Notes: generated by a model from the letters alone, not told the origin. A DNA stretch of 64,000 nucleotides from Marinicella sediminis (GCF_002000055.1 NZ_MVBD01000005.1:248001-312000); one strand, 5' to 3'; shown: positions 43,885-53,072, counted from the first letter of the stretch. Program-made: numbers and translations.

Positions 43885-43919
43885 AAAAAAAAGGCAAATC
43901 AACGATTTGCCTTTTTTTT
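43885..43919 (-). terminator. Terminator of the M13 peptidase gene
   Basis: AAGGCAAATC (43891-43900) and GATTTGCCTT (43904-43913) pair perfectly around a 3-base loop, with A-rich and T-rich flanks, giving a U-tract on the minus-strand transcript after the gene that ends at 43937. Confidence 0.88.
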
Positions 43920-43936
43920 CAAACGTGGATGTACAA

Positions 43937-45970
43937 TCACCAAATCTTGACCCGTTCATCCTCGGGCAGGTACATGCCGTCGCCAGGATTAACGTCGAAT
44001 GCTTCGTAAAATTCAGTCAGGTTGCGCAAGATGCCATTGGTTCTGAATTCTGAAGGCGCATGAGGGTCAGTGTCAATGCGACGAAGCAGTTCCTCATCTC
44101 GGTATTTGCGTTTCCAGACCTGTGCCCAACCCAGGAAGAACCGTTGTTCAGGCGTGTAACCATCAATCACCCGATCATCTTTGTAATTTTTCTTGAAGGC
44201 TTTGTATGCAATTGACAAGCCGCTTAGGTCACCAATGTTTTCACCTTGGGTAAATTCACCTTTGACGGGTGTACCATCAACCACTGTGAAGCCATTGTAC
44301 TGTTCTACCAGTTTGTTGGTGCGTTCTTCAAATCGACGACGGTCTTCATCGGTCCACCAGTTTTTCAGGTTACCATCGCCGTCATACTTGGAGCCTTGAT
44401 CATCAAAACCATGACCCATTTCATGACCAATCACGGCACCAATACCACCATAGTTAACGGCTTCATCCGCTTCGAGGTTGAAAAAAGGAGATTGCAAAAT
44501 CGCTGCCGGAAAGACAATTTCATTCTTGGTTGGGTTGTAGTAGGCATTGACTCGCTGAGGGTTCATACCCCATTCATTGCGGTCAATGGGTTGGCCCAGT
44601 TTACTGCGGTTGCGGTGGGTGAAGAAACGGGTGGCTTCTTTCAGATTTTCAACCAGATTGGTTCCGGCTATATTCAATTCGCTGTAATCCCTCCAAACAT
44701 CCGGGTATCCCACTTTAGGATCGAATTTTGCCAGTTTATCAAGGGCTTTGACTTTGGTTTCTTCACCCATCCAGTCAAGGTCTTTGATGCTGTCTGCATA
44801 GGCATCGCGTAATTGTTCAATCATGGTCACCATGCGCTCTTTGGCTGCTGGTGGGAAGTGTTTTTTGACATAGACTTTGCCGACCAATTCGCCTGCCAGC
44901 CCATTGACCAGGTCCACACCCCGTTTCCAGCGTGGTTCCTGTTCAGTAGTGCCGGTGAGTACGGTTCCGTAAAAAGCAAAGTTCTCATTGGCAAAACTTT
45001 CACTCAGGTAGGATGCTGTGTTGCTCAGCAAGTGCCAGGTATAATAAGTTTTCCATTGATCAACAGTGTATTTGTTCAACACCTCATTGAGGGTATCCAG
45101 ATAAGGGGGCTGAGTCACTACCAGATGCTCTGGTTGATCGATCATGGTGTGGGTCAGCCATCGGTCCCAATTGATGGCAGGCACTTTTTCAGTCAATGCA
45201 CTGAATGACATTTTGTTGTAGGTTTTATCACGGTTGCGGTTCTGAATGCGATTCCATTGACCTTCAGCGAGGTCTTTTTCAATGTGATAAACCAAATCAC
45301 TGGCCTGATCAGGATTGTTTATCCCAGCCAGCTCAAACATGTTGCTGATGTGTTGCCGATATTTAGCCCTGATGTTTTGTGATTTATCATCAGTTTTGAA
45401 GTAATAATCTCTGTCAGGTAACCCCAGTCCACTTTGACCCACATAGACGATGTGTTCGTCTGATTTTTTCTGGTCAATATAGACATACATAGACAACGGT
45501 GCGTCTCCATAAATATCTGCATAGCCCATGTATTCACTCAAATCAGCTCTGGTCTGTACTGTGTTGATTCTGTCCAGTTCAGACTGTATGGGAGACAGCC
45601 CTTTGGCTTCAATGGTGTCTGTGTCCATGAATGAACGGTAAATGTCAGCAATTTTTTGCTCTGAACTACCCGGGGCATTGTCCATTTTCGAGACTTCATC
45701 AATGATGGCCTGAACATCGGCACGACTCTCATCCCCCAGCTTGTTGAAAGCGCCAAAATTAGACTTATCAGCAGGGATTTCAAATTCATTCAACCACTTA
45801 CCATTGACATGGCGGTAAAAATCATCCTGTGGCCTGACTGAGCGATCCATGTTGACGGTGGTGATACCGGATTTCACCATGGATGACTGGTGGTTGTCTT
45901 GTTTGACTTGGGTGCTCTGACAAGCTGCCAGCGACAGTGTCAGGGCGGTGAGCAATACAGTTTTCTTCAT
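43937..45970 (-). CDS. M13 family zinc metallopeptidase lipoprotein (neprilysin/PepO-like)
   Basis: A 677-residue lipoprotein with lipobox SLAAC (Cys17). The C-terminal half has the active-site HEMGHGFDDQG (zinc ligands and Glu), NAYYNPTKNEIVFPAAIL substrate loop and ENIGDLSGLSIAYKA (third ligand). FYEAFDVNPGDGMY near the end is the M13 closing block. Likely an outer- or inner-membrane-tethered periplasmic oligopeptidase. ATG at 45970 has a GAGGA ribosome binding site; a longer frame to 45997 has none. A 10-base hairpin (45990-46020) lies in its leader. Confidence 0.93.
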   Translation of the reverse strand: MKKTVLLTALTLSLAACQSTQVKQDNHQSSMVKSGITTVNMDRSVRPQDDFYRHVNGKWLNEFEIPADKSNFGAFNKLGDESRADVQAIIDEVSKMDNAPGSSEQKIADIYRSFMDTDTIEAKGLSPIQSELDRINTVQTRADLSEYMGYADIYGDAPLSMYVYIDQKKSDEHIVYVGQSGLGLPDRDYYFKTDDKSQNIRAKYRQHISNMFELAGINNPDQASDLVYHIEKDLAEGQWNRIQNRNRDKTYNKMSFSALTEKVPAINWDRWLTHTMIDQPEHLVVTQPPYLDTLNEVLNKYTVDQWKTYYTWHLLSNTASYLSESFANENFAFYGTVLTGTTEQEPRWKRGVDLVNGLAGELVGKVYVKKHFPPAAKERMVTMIEQLRDAYADSIKDLDWMGEETKVKALDKLAKFDPKVGYPDVWRDYSELNIAGTNLVENLKEATRFFTHRNRSKLGQPIDRNEWGMNPQRVNAYYNPTKNEIVFPAAILQSPFFNLEADEAVNYGGIGAVIGHEMGHGFDDQGSKYDGDGNLKNWWTDEDRRRFEERTNKLVEQYNGFTVVDGTPVKGEFTQGENIGDLSGLSIAYKAFKKNYKDDRVIDGYTPEQRFFLGWAQVWKRKYRDEELLRRIDTDPHAPSEFRTNGILRNLTEFYEAFDVNPGDGMYLPEDERVKIW

Positions 45971-45989
45971 GTGTCCTCGCATACTAATT

Positions 45990-46020
45990 AGTGGCAAACA
46001 TTCTAGTGAGGTTTGCCACT
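45990..46020. other. Hairpin between the DUF349 and M13 genes
   Basis: AGTGGCAAAC (45990-45999) and GTTTGCCACT (46011-46020) pair perfectly. It is 45 bases beyond the DUF349 stop and 20 bases ahead of the M13 ATG; with no U-tract it may be a leader structure rather than a terminator. Confidence 0.5.
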
Positions 46021-46065
46021 GAATAGATGTGTCTTAGGTCATGAATCCAGCCTGTAGGGTGTGGG

Positions 46066-48810
46066 TTATTCCAAAATGAGTGAGCGCAATGCCTTGATGG
46101 CCTTTTGTATGCGCTTGTTATTGGCCTTTAAAAATTCCGCATCAGGTTTAGCCGTCACTTGCCAGTCTTGTAACAATTTCAGGGCTTGTTGGTGGTCTTT
46201 GAGGTTTTTTCCTCCAGACATGCGGTCAGACAACACCTTAACTTGATAAGCCATTCGTTGATCCATGTGTGCTTTTGGCGTGTTCAGACCAGTCAAAAAC
46301 TCAGCTGCGATCAAAATTTCATTGAGTTTTTCCTCCGTATCACCTGCGCTCAAGGAGTCTTGCCGCTGGCTGATCCACAATCGGTCTGGTGTTGACTGGA
46401 GTGCTTCGAGTGCAGCGTTTTGTTCATCAACCGTGGCTTGTTTTTGTTCCATTTCGCTGAGCATTTCATCCAGCGCTTGCTGTTGATCAAGGTCTTTAAT
46501 CAAGTCCTTTTGGGATAAGACTTTCAATTGTTCATCAATGAGTTGCGTCAACTGATTGAGTTTATGTGTGGCATATCCTGACGGAATATCCAGTTCATTC
46601 CAACCTTTATGGATGGTGGATTTAAGCTCTTGCAAAGCAGACGACTCATGCAATTTTTTGATCTGTTTTTCTTGTGCCTTGATGAATGAATTGACTGCTT
46701 TTTCCTGTTGTCGAATGGCTTCATTCTGGGCTTTTTGTTCATCCTGGCGTCGATTAAAAACTGCGTCATTGGCCTTGCGGAACCGTTTCCATAATTTTCG
46801 CTCGGTGTATTGCTTGACCACTCCGGCACTTTTCCATTGATTTTGCAGGGCTTTGGCTTGTTCTATGGCAGAGCCAAGATCGGCTTCTTGCTGTAATTGT
46901 TCCGCCTGTTCGATGAGTTTCATTTTGCGCTTTTCGGCATGGCCATAAAACTCATTGAGCTTGTCATCGATGCGGTTGATGCCTTTTCTGATTTTTTTGG
47001 CGGTTGCTCCGCGTTTTTTAGGCGGTAATTGATCCAGGCTTTTCAGTGACTTAATGGCTTTCCGATTCAAAGAGGACAGTTGCTGCTCATTGGATTCTGA
47101 AAGGTCTATGTTCAGCATTTGTTCAATCAGTTGATTGAACTCATCGAGTTTGGCTCCCTGTTGTTCACCTCGTTTTTCAAAATAAGGTTGTGTGGGTTCA
47201 AAGACGGCTTTGGACACTTCCCTGAACTGCTGCCACAAAGCATGATTTCTAGATGGGTATTTATCACCTGGTAATTTTTCCATGTCTTCCAGTGCATACC
47301 ATTGTTCATTGGAATCTTTGAGTTTTTTCAACACAGCATCCGGGTGTAATCCCTGGCCATGGATATCAATGATGCCCTGAATGATGTCATTTCGAACTTT
47401 GTCATTACTCCATTTTTGCCATTTGCGTAATTCTTTGAGGCGGTTCCAGACCTGGTCCAGCTGGTATTTGTGTTTCCTGATGAGCGGGTGACCTGGTCCT
47501 GCCAGTTTTTTGAGTTCAGCAATTTGGTTACTGAATTTTTTGGCATTCACCAAATGGCCTTCTTCAATTTCCGTGATTGCTTTGCCAATCAATTCAATGG
47601 CTTGTTGGGCTGAGCGCTCACGTATCTCTCCAGACTGTTCAATTTTGTCAGCCAACTGACCAAGCAACTGTTTGTACTTATCGTGCAGCTCATTCATCGC
47701 CTCGGTATCACTGGCCTGGCGTGTGGCTTGCTGCCATTGTTTTTTGAATTGTTTGAGCTGCTGGTTGGTTGCGGTTTGCTGATTCAATGTGGCAGACAAA
47801 TTATCCACCACTTTAATGGCTTGTTCTGGCACCCTTTGGGTTTCCTGAACTTCTGCCATCAATTGTGTCAACTGTTCAATGACAGCGGATAATCTATCTT
47901 GGTCAGTCTCACTGAGGCCAGCCTTGTCATGTTCATTGAGTCGATTGATGGACGATTGCAGTGTTCCCAGTGTGGCGCTGTTGTTGCTGCTCAGCCATTG
48001 CTCAGTTTCGCTCAGATCGGTCAGGGCCCTTTGTTGTTTTTGCTTCTCAAGGAATTCATTGCGGTGTTCAGGGTCAAGGATCATTCTGGCCGCATCGAAA
48101 GCTCCGTTGAACCTGTTGTTCAATGTTTGGTCTACGTGCCCGCTGATTTTTTGCCACTCAGTTTTGATGGTTTTCAGGTCAGTAATCTGGTGGTTTTTAC
48201 CATGCACAACGCCTTCCAGTTGTTGGCATAAAGTCAATGCCTGTTGCTTGTGATCGGTGTCAGGTTTGATTTTTTGAGCAATCATCTGACTCAACTCTGG
48301 ATTTTTCTTTTGGGTCACCTCAAGTAATCTGATGAGGGTTTTTTGTTGGTTGATCTGATTAAGTATTTGTTGCTGAATGGTTACATCTCGTTCAACCGTC
48401 AGTAAATCAGCCAGTTTTCCCTGTTGGGTGATTTTTTTAATGGCTGCAAGACGTACCTCTGAATTTTTGGCAGATGATGCCAGGGCCTGAATGACCTCAT
48501 TGCTGGTAGTCAGATTAACAACCCTGCTGAGGGATGAATCATCATGTGTTTCACACCATTGGATGATTTTCTTATGTGCAGCCTGACAGACCTTTTTACT
48601 GCTGTGATGACTGGCGATGTCGATGAACTGTTCAAGGTCGTTGATTTTATTCAGGGCTGCCAATTGTACCTGTTCGCTGGGATCATGCTTGACCAATTGG
48701 GGCAAATGATTGATCAGTTCAGGGTCGTTGCTGCTTTTGATGGCGGCTATCCTTACTTGTATGTTGCTGTTTTGCCATTTGGGTTTGTTGAACCATTTTA
48801 GGATACTCAT
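46066..48810 (-). CDS. DUF349 domain protein with HEAT-like N-terminus
   Basis: A 914-residue protein, largely alpha-helical and highly charged. The first ~170 residues have repeating HEAT-like helices (VRIAAIKSSNDPE, VQLAALNKINDLE, VRLAAIKKITQQGKL). The second half has several DUF349 repeats (for example LWQQFREVSKAVFEPTQPYFEKR and LWKRFRKANDAVFNRRQDEQ), with long coiled coils between. The family's function is unknown; in some bacteria such proteins are linked to DNA damage or polymyxin response. It shares one base with dusB's stop region and is likely co-transcribed with it. Confidence 0.8.
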   Translation of the reverse strand: MSILKWFNKPKWQNSNIQVRIAAIKSSNDPELINHLPQLVKHDPSEQVQLAALNKINDLEQFIDIASHHSSKKVCQAAHKKIIQWCETHDDSSLSRVVNLTTSNEVIQALASSAKNSEVRLAAIKKITQQGKLADLLTVERDVTIQQQILNQINQQKTLIRLLEVTQKKNPELSQMIAQKIKPDTDHKQQALTLCQQLEGVVHGKNHQITDLKTIKTEWQKISGHVDQTLNNRFNGAFDAARMILDPEHRNEFLEKQKQQRALTDLSETEQWLSSNNSATLGTLQSSINRLNEHDKAGLSETDQDRLSAVIEQLTQLMAEVQETQRVPEQAIKVVDNLSATLNQQTATNQQLKQFKKQWQQATRQASDTEAMNELHDKYKQLLGQLADKIEQSGEIRERSAQQAIELIGKAITEIEEGHLVNAKKFSNQIAELKKLAGPGHPLIRKHKYQLDQVWNRLKELRKWQKWSNDKVRNDIIQGIIDIHGQGLHPDAVLKKLKDSNEQWYALEDMEKLPGDKYPSRNHALWQQFREVSKAVFEPTQPYFEKRGEQQGAKLDEFNQLIEQMLNIDLSESNEQQLSSLNRKAIKSLKSLDQLPPKKRGATAKKIRKGINRIDDKLNEFYGHAEKRKMKLIEQAEQLQQEADLGSAIEQAKALQNQWKSAGVVKQYTERKLWKRFRKANDAVFNRRQDEQKAQNEAIRQQEKAVNSFIKAQEKQIKKLHESSALQELKSTIHKGWNELDIPSGYATHKLNQLTQLIDEQLKVLSQKDLIKDLDQQQALDEMLSEMEQKQATVDEQNAALEALQSTPDRLWISQRQDSLSAGDTEEKLNEILIAAEFLTGLNTPKAHMDQRMAYQVKVLSDRMSGGKNLKDHQQALKLLQDWQVTAKPDAEFLKANNKRIQKAIKALRSLILE

Positions 48811-49784
48811 TATGCGACCTTTTTCAGTATATGTTGATTGATGAACGTCAGTTGTTCCTCCGCATCCTCTATTTTCAGTAAGGTGCGGGCCAAATGGTTC
48901 AGGTCAGTATTAGCCAAAAACCATTTGATGTGTTTTTTGGCCATGCGAAAACCCCTTTGCGAACCATAAAATTCATGCAGGTTGACGACATGGTCATGCA
49001 TGACTTGAATGATTTCCACAGGGTCCGGTGACGAAAGGCGTTCACCGGTCTGCAGAAAGTGTTTGATTTGTTGAAAAACCCATGGGTTACCCTGGGCTGC
49101 CCGACCGATCATGATGCCATCACAAGCGGTTTCCCTGAGCACTTGTTCGGCTTTTTCAGGTGTGTCAATGTCACCATTGGCAATGACTGGTATGCCGATG
49201 GTCTGCTTGACTTCTTTGATGAGCTTGAAGTCACTGTGGCCGCGATAACGTTGTTGTTTGGTACGGCCATGGATGAACAGGGCCTGTATGCCAGATTGCT
49301 CGGCCAGCTCGGCCACCTCCAGGATGTTTTGATGTTCGGCATCAATGCCAAGCCTGGTTTTTAACGTGACCGGGACTTTCACCGCATTGGCTACAGCCTG
49401 CAAAATGTCCCTGATCAACAGGGGATTTGCCATCAGCGCAGAACCGCAGTTTTTTCTGGCCACTTTCTTTTGTGGACAACCCATGTTGATGTCAATGAGC
49501 TGTGCGCCATGAGCTACATTCAAAACTGCAGCTTTGGCCATTTGTTCAGGATCAGATCCAGCGATTTGAACAGCAATTGGGCCGGGTTCACCATCATGGT
49601 TCATGCGGTATCTGGTTTTTGCTGTTTTCAGTAATGACAGGTCACAACTGAGCATTTCAGACACGGCATAGGAGGCACCCAACTGGCGGCACAACTGCCG
49701 GAAAGGACGATCTGTTACTCCTGCCATTGGTGCCAGCATCACCGGGTGTTCAATCGGATAGGGGCCTATGCTGAATGCACTCAT
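48810..49784 (-). CDS. dusB: tRNA-dihydrouridine synthase B
   Basis: FMN enzyme reducing uridine to dihydrouridine in tRNA D-loops. The 324-residue TIM barrel starts with PVMLAPMAGVTDRPFR; IDINMGCPQKKVARKNCGSALM contains the catalytic Cys; FIHGRTKQQRYRG and IGRAAQGNPW are flavin-binding. DusB is normally followed by fis; here it is followed by a DUF349 gene on the same strand. Confidence 0.94.
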   Translation of the reverse strand: MSAFSIGPYPIEHPVMLAPMAGVTDRPFRQLCRQLGASYAVSEMLSCDLSLLKTAKTRYRMNHDGEPGPIAVQIAGSDPEQMAKAAVLNVAHGAQLIDINMGCPQKKVARKNCGSALMANPLLIRDILQAVANAVKVPVTLKTRLGIDAEHQNILEVAELAEQSGIQALFIHGRTKQQRYRGHSDFKLIKEVKQTIGIPVIANGDIDTPEKAEQVLRETACDGIMIGRAAQGNPWVFQQIKHFLQTGERLSSPDPVEIIQVMHDHVVNLHEFYGSQRGFRMAKKHIKWFLANTDLNHLARTLLKIEDAEEQLTFINQHILKKVA

Positions 49785-49786
49785 CG

Positions 49787-50989
49787 TCAGATCAGCTGAT
49801 TAAAGATTTTAAACCCACTGACCCAGGTAGCCACTGCAGAGCCCAGGTTGGTGAAAATGAAAATCAACAATATACGGGTCACCGGATTTTTCCACCAGCC
49901 TTTTAAATGCATGGCATCGGCCTGCAAAGCTTCAAAATCCTGGACTTTGGGCTTTCTGAGCATCGTTTCAACCAAGGAGGCCACCATGCCAGCTGCAATG
50001 GTTGGATTCAATGAAGTAAACGGTGCGGCCAGCATGGCTGAGAGAATGGTGATGGGGTGAGCAGCTGCCAATAAAGCCCCCAGTCCAGAAAGCACACCAT
50101 TGTAAATAAACCAGGTTTTTATCAGGTCAAATCCCAGTTCTTTATTGGTGGCAAAGCCCCAGGCAAAACCGCTGAGAATGACCAATGTGATCAGCCAGGG
50201 CAACATTTTCAGGGTCAATGATTTGGGTGGCAGGGTGTTCAGTTTATTGATGGTGTCATTGGTGTTCATGTCTTCCTGCATGTATCGGGTCAGGCCTTTT
50301 AAGTGCCCCGCGCCAATGATAACCAAGACGTTTTTTGCCACATTGTTGCCATTTTCTACCGCTTGTTTTAATCTGGCTGCCATGAATTGGTCTCGCTCAT
50401 CAATCAATGATTTGTAGAGTGATTCTGAGTTTTCAGAAAAATCATTGAATGTGCTTTCCAGCATGTCGCCAGATTTTAATTTTTCAATTTCCTGTTCGCT
50501 GATCTCTTCTTTATCAAAGAATCCTCCAAAGCCGAACAACAGATTGATTTTTTCCAGGAAACCAAGTGAGCGCCAGGTCCGTTTCATGGTGATACCCACG
50601 CTGCGATCCACTTTCCACAAAGGCAACTCTTTTTGTTTGGCAGAGTGGATGGCTTGTTTCATCTCTGCACCTGGTTCGACGCCCAATTGATCTGCCAGAC
50701 GCTTTTGATATGCGCTCATGGCCAGGTTGGTGGCGATCAGTCCGGTTTGTTTGTTTTTGATGATGCTGATCAGGTCCATGTTGCGGTATCGGTTGGAATC
50801 AGTCATGGCCTGATAGCGTATCTCATCCAGTTCAATGGCTACGGTATCAAACTCTCCGCTTTCAATCAGCGATTCAACCACATCAGCGCTTTTTTGTGAA
50901 ACATGTGCAGTACCCAGCAATAAAAAGTTCACACCTTGATAACTGACGCGTTCGTGTGGTTGTTCCTGGAGGGTTTCGGCGGTGTTCAA
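49787..50989 (-). CDS. TraB/TIKI family membrane protein
   Basis: A 400-residue protein. The N-terminal ~240 residues form a TraB/GumN-type domain with the GTAHVSQKSA motif, DTVAIELDEIRYQ and a late IIGAGHLKG; it is thought to be a metal-dependent protease-like fold with conserved GX2H and GXXH motifs. The C-terminal ~150 residues have three to four hydrophobic segments (LPWLITLVILSGFAWG and others). TraB in enterococci shuts down pheromone production; the role in gammaproteobacteria is unknown. It lies immediately upstream of dusB on the same strand, 2 bases apart. Confidence 0.85.
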   Translation of the reverse strand: MNTAETLQEQPHERVSYQGVNFLLLGTAHVSQKSADVVESLIESGEFDTVAIELDEIRYQAMTDSNRYRNMDLISIIKNKQTGLIATNLAMSAYQKRLADQLGVEPGAEMKQAIHSAKQKELPLWKVDRSVGITMKRTWRSLGFLEKINLLFGFGGFFDKEEISEQEIEKLKSGDMLESTFNDFSENSESLYKSLIDERDQFMAARLKQAVENGNNVAKNVLVIIGAGHLKGLTRYMQEDMNTNDTINKLNTLPPKSLTLKMLPWLITLVILSGFAWGFATNKELGFDLIKTWFIYNGVLSGLGALLAAAHPITILSAMLAAPFTSLNPTIAAGMVASLVETMLRKPKVQDFEALQADAMHLKGWWKNPVTRILLIFIFTNLGSAVATWVSGFKIFNQLI

Positions 50990-51274
50990 AGTGGGTTTCC
51001 GTTTTACAAAAGTCGCCTATTTTAACACCATGAGGCCCCTGAAACTACGCTATTTTTGGCTCTAACGACTGATGATCGATGGCGTCATTATCAACCACAC
51101 TCAACTGTCGAATTTTGAGAGCTGCTTTGTCCACAGTGTTGAAGCTCTTCAGGAAACTGCAATGTGATATTATTTTGATGAAGGAAGTGTTTGGCGGATG
51201 ATTGTCGGGTGATTGTCGTGGTTATTCACGGGTGCCCCACTGATCATGGGTTCACTGTTTTATTTGGAGGATTT

Positions 51275-52012
51275 ATGGCAGAAAAAATTTTGAACATTGC
51301 TGGTTTGCGAAAAGAACGCGGTTGGTCCCAGGAGAAACTGGCAGCCATCAGTGGTTTAAGTGAACGTACCATACAACGCATTGAGAAAGACGGCTCTTGC
51401 TCATTGGAGAGCAAGCTGGCTTTGGCTTGTGCATTTGAACTTTCTCCACAAGATTTGTTGCAAACACCTGGAGTGAACACTCTTCCTACAGAACACATCA
51501 CGGATTGGAGTGGAGCCTTCGGCTTGTTGATTCTTGGGCTGGTGTTTCCGGTCATTGTTTTTTTTACCGGCACGGATGGACGATGGGAATTGGTCAGTTT
51601 TCTCACAGTGATGGGTTTGACTGTTACCATTTCTGTGATGACTCATGGGTTCAATTCAACACATCAATTATTTAAGAATACATCCTGGATCGTAAGTCAT
51701 CCTTCACGGGTCTCAGGTCTGAATCAATTCATCATACATGCCAATCATGTGATCTTGATTGCCTATACCATTGGATTGATGGCATCAGTGGTTACTGGCT
51801 TGACTTTAGTGGTTCATAAGCAGGAGATGTTAGGGAACATGCCATATTTTGCAGCTGTGGTTGTCAAGCCATTGGTTTATGCACTGGTTTTTAATGAGTT
51901 TTGGTTTAGGCCATACAAGCGCAAAATGGAGCGAATGTTAAGTCAACAAATGGCAGAGGATTTACCAGACGGACGTCATGACGATAATGATGTCGATGGG
52001 ACATGGGATTGA
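51275..52012 (+). CDS. Membrane-bound XRE-type helix-turn-helix regulator
   Basis: A 245-residue protein. The N-terminal ~65 residues are an XRE/Cro helix-turn-helix (GLRKERGWSQEKLAAISGLS, ERTIQRIEKDG). The remainder has four hydrophobic segments (starting GAFGLLILGLVFPVIVFF), so it is probably a DNA-binding protein embedded in the inner membrane. The signal and targets are unknown. The ATG at 51275 has a TTTGGAGGA ribosome binding site; longer in-frame starts do not. The 3' end lies inside the first copy of a direct repeat. Confidence 0.75.
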   Translation: MAEKILNIAGLRKERGWSQEKLAAISGLSERTIQRIEKDGSCSLESKLALACAFELSPQDLLQTPGVNTLPTEHITDWSGAFGLLILGLVFPVIVFFTGTDGRWELVSFLTVMGLTVTISVMTHGFNSTHQLFKNTSWIVSHPSRVSGLNQFIIHANHVILIAYTIGLMASVVTGLTLVVHKQEMLGNMPYFAAVVVKPLVYALVFNEFWFRPYKRKMERMLSQQMAEDLPDGRHDDNDVDGTWD

Positions 52013-52063
52013 TGACTTGCGTCTTGCATGTCACCCTACGGGCGCCAAAGGTGTCAAAATTTT
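52005..52063 (+). repeat. Direct repeat, copy 1
   Basis: About 59 bases (GGGATTGATGACTTGCGTCT...GTCAAAATTTT) closely matching copy 2 at 52165-52223, 160 bases away. It starts at the XRE gene's stop codon and includes GTCACCCTxCGGGCGCC. Confidence 0.75.
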
Positions 52064-52164
52064 CATTCATTCCGTTCGTTCCGACTATGGAATCAGAGAT
52101 GTTGAATCGGGATGTGCAATTGGCTTGAATGTAGTTGGTACAAGTTGTTTGGATTGATGAGACA

Positions 52165-52223
52165 GGGATTGATGAAATGCGTCCTGCATGTCACCCTGCG
52201 GGCGCCTGCGGCGTCAAAATTTT
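52165..52223 (+). repeat. Direct repeat, copy 2
   Basis: The second copy of the ~59-base repeat, agreeing at roughly 50 positions (counted by eye). It lies between the XRE gene and the serine tRNA, followed by an A/T-rich palindrome around TTTTCCGGAAAA. Confidence 0.75.
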
Positions 52224-52273
52224 TCCGGAAAATTTTTTCGAACCCGGAAGAGGGTTCTCAATGACTGACTTGG

Positions 52274-52313
52274 CGCCATTATTTTCATGTCTGAAGACCT
52301 GAAAATAATGGCG
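52274..52313. repeat. 14-base inverted repeat including the tRNA-Ser(UGA) 3' end
   Basis: CGCCATTATTTTCA (52274-52287) and TGAAAATAATGGCG (52300-52313) are perfect inverted copies with a 12-base loop. The right arm covers the CCA end and trailer of the tRNA. The trailer sequence GACnTGAAAAnAATGGCG also occurs after tRNA-Ser(GGA). Confidence 0.75.
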
Positions 52314-52399
52314 GAGAGACAGGGATTCGAACCCTGGATACGCTATTAACGTATGCCGGTTTTCAAGACCGGTGCATTCAACCGCTCTGCCATCTCTCC
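52309..52399 (-). tRNA. tRNA-Ser, anticodon UGA
   Basis: On the minus strand the gene begins GGAGAGA and ends with discriminator G and encoded CCA. The anticodon loop CTTGAAA gives UGA, flanked by the CCGGT/ACCGG stem; the long variable arm and GGTTCGAATCC T arm are class II serine features. It closely resembles the E. coli tRNA-Ser(UGA). Confidence 0.96.
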
Positions 52400-52572
52400 G
52401 CGAGGGTTTTCATCCATCAGATGAGGGTGCGTACTTTATCCTAAAATCAGGACCAAATCCAGAATTTTTTTAATGAAAAAATGCATTTTTTGACGCTGTA
52501 AAAATCGCATGACTTTTTATTTTTCTCTAAAACGGCTAAAATACGCGCTTTTAATTGGTCCTGAGATTGAAT

Positions 52573-53022
52573 ATGACATTAGAAACTGGTGATAAAGCAC
52601 CTGATTTTTCACTGATTGCTGACAATGGCAAGCCCTTTAAACTGTCTTCAAAAGTCAAAGGTAAAGCCTTGTTGGTGTTTTATCCGGGTGATGGGTTGCC
52701 GGTGTGTAAACAACAAATGATTGATTACCGTGATGGTTTTGATCAATTTAACTCTCTGGGTGTGGACGTGATTGCCATCAGTGCAGATGACTCAAGTGCG
52801 ATTAAATCATTCAAGAAAGAATATGATTTGCCGTTCACTTTATTGAGTGATGCCGACGGAGAAGTGGCCAAATTATATGATTCTTTTGGTTGGTTTGGCG
52901 TCAAGAGATCCGTTTATCTGATTGATAAAGAACTGGAGATCAAATACAAACACGTGGAATCGGTTTCAATCTATAGCCGTTCTGTTGAAGAACTGTCTGA
53001 AATGATCAAAAGAAAGTCTTGA
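52573..53022 (+). CDS. Peroxiredoxin of the BCP/AhpC-TSA type with atypical active site
   Basis: A 149-residue thioredoxin-fold peroxidase. The N-terminal GDKAPDFSLIADNGK and FYPGDGLPVCKQQM (here VFYPGDGLPVCKQQ) fit Bcp-like peroxiredoxins, in which the peroxidatic Cys lies in P-x-x-x-T-x-x-C. Here the Thr position is Leu (GDGLPVC), so peroxide handling may differ. No resolving Cys is obvious. The ATG at 52573 is used; TTG at 52555 is also in frame. A terminator follows. Confidence 0.82.
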   Translation: MTLETGDKAPDFSLIADNGKPFKLSSKVKGKALLVFYPGDGLPVCKQQMIDYRDGFDQFNSLGVDVIAISADDSSAIKSFKKEYDLPFTLLSDADGEVAKLYDSFGWFGVKRSVYLIDKELEIKYKHVESVSIYSRSVEELSEMIKRKS

Positions 53023-53044
53023 AGGTAATATACTTCAGTCATCT

Positions 53045-53072
53045 AAAAAGCGCTGTTCCAGCGCTTTTTTTT
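53045..53072 (+). terminator. Terminator after the peroxiredoxin gene
   Basis: AAAAAGCGCTG (53045-53055) and CAGCGCTTTTT (53059-53069) form a perfect stem with a 3-base loop and extended T run, overlapping the 3' end of the convergent PHA-system gene. Confidence 0.88.

Noticed and set aside
44246-45208. Long plus-strand open frames opposite the M13 peptidase
   Set aside because: They are antisense shadows of a well-supported gene with catalytic motifs on the minus strand.
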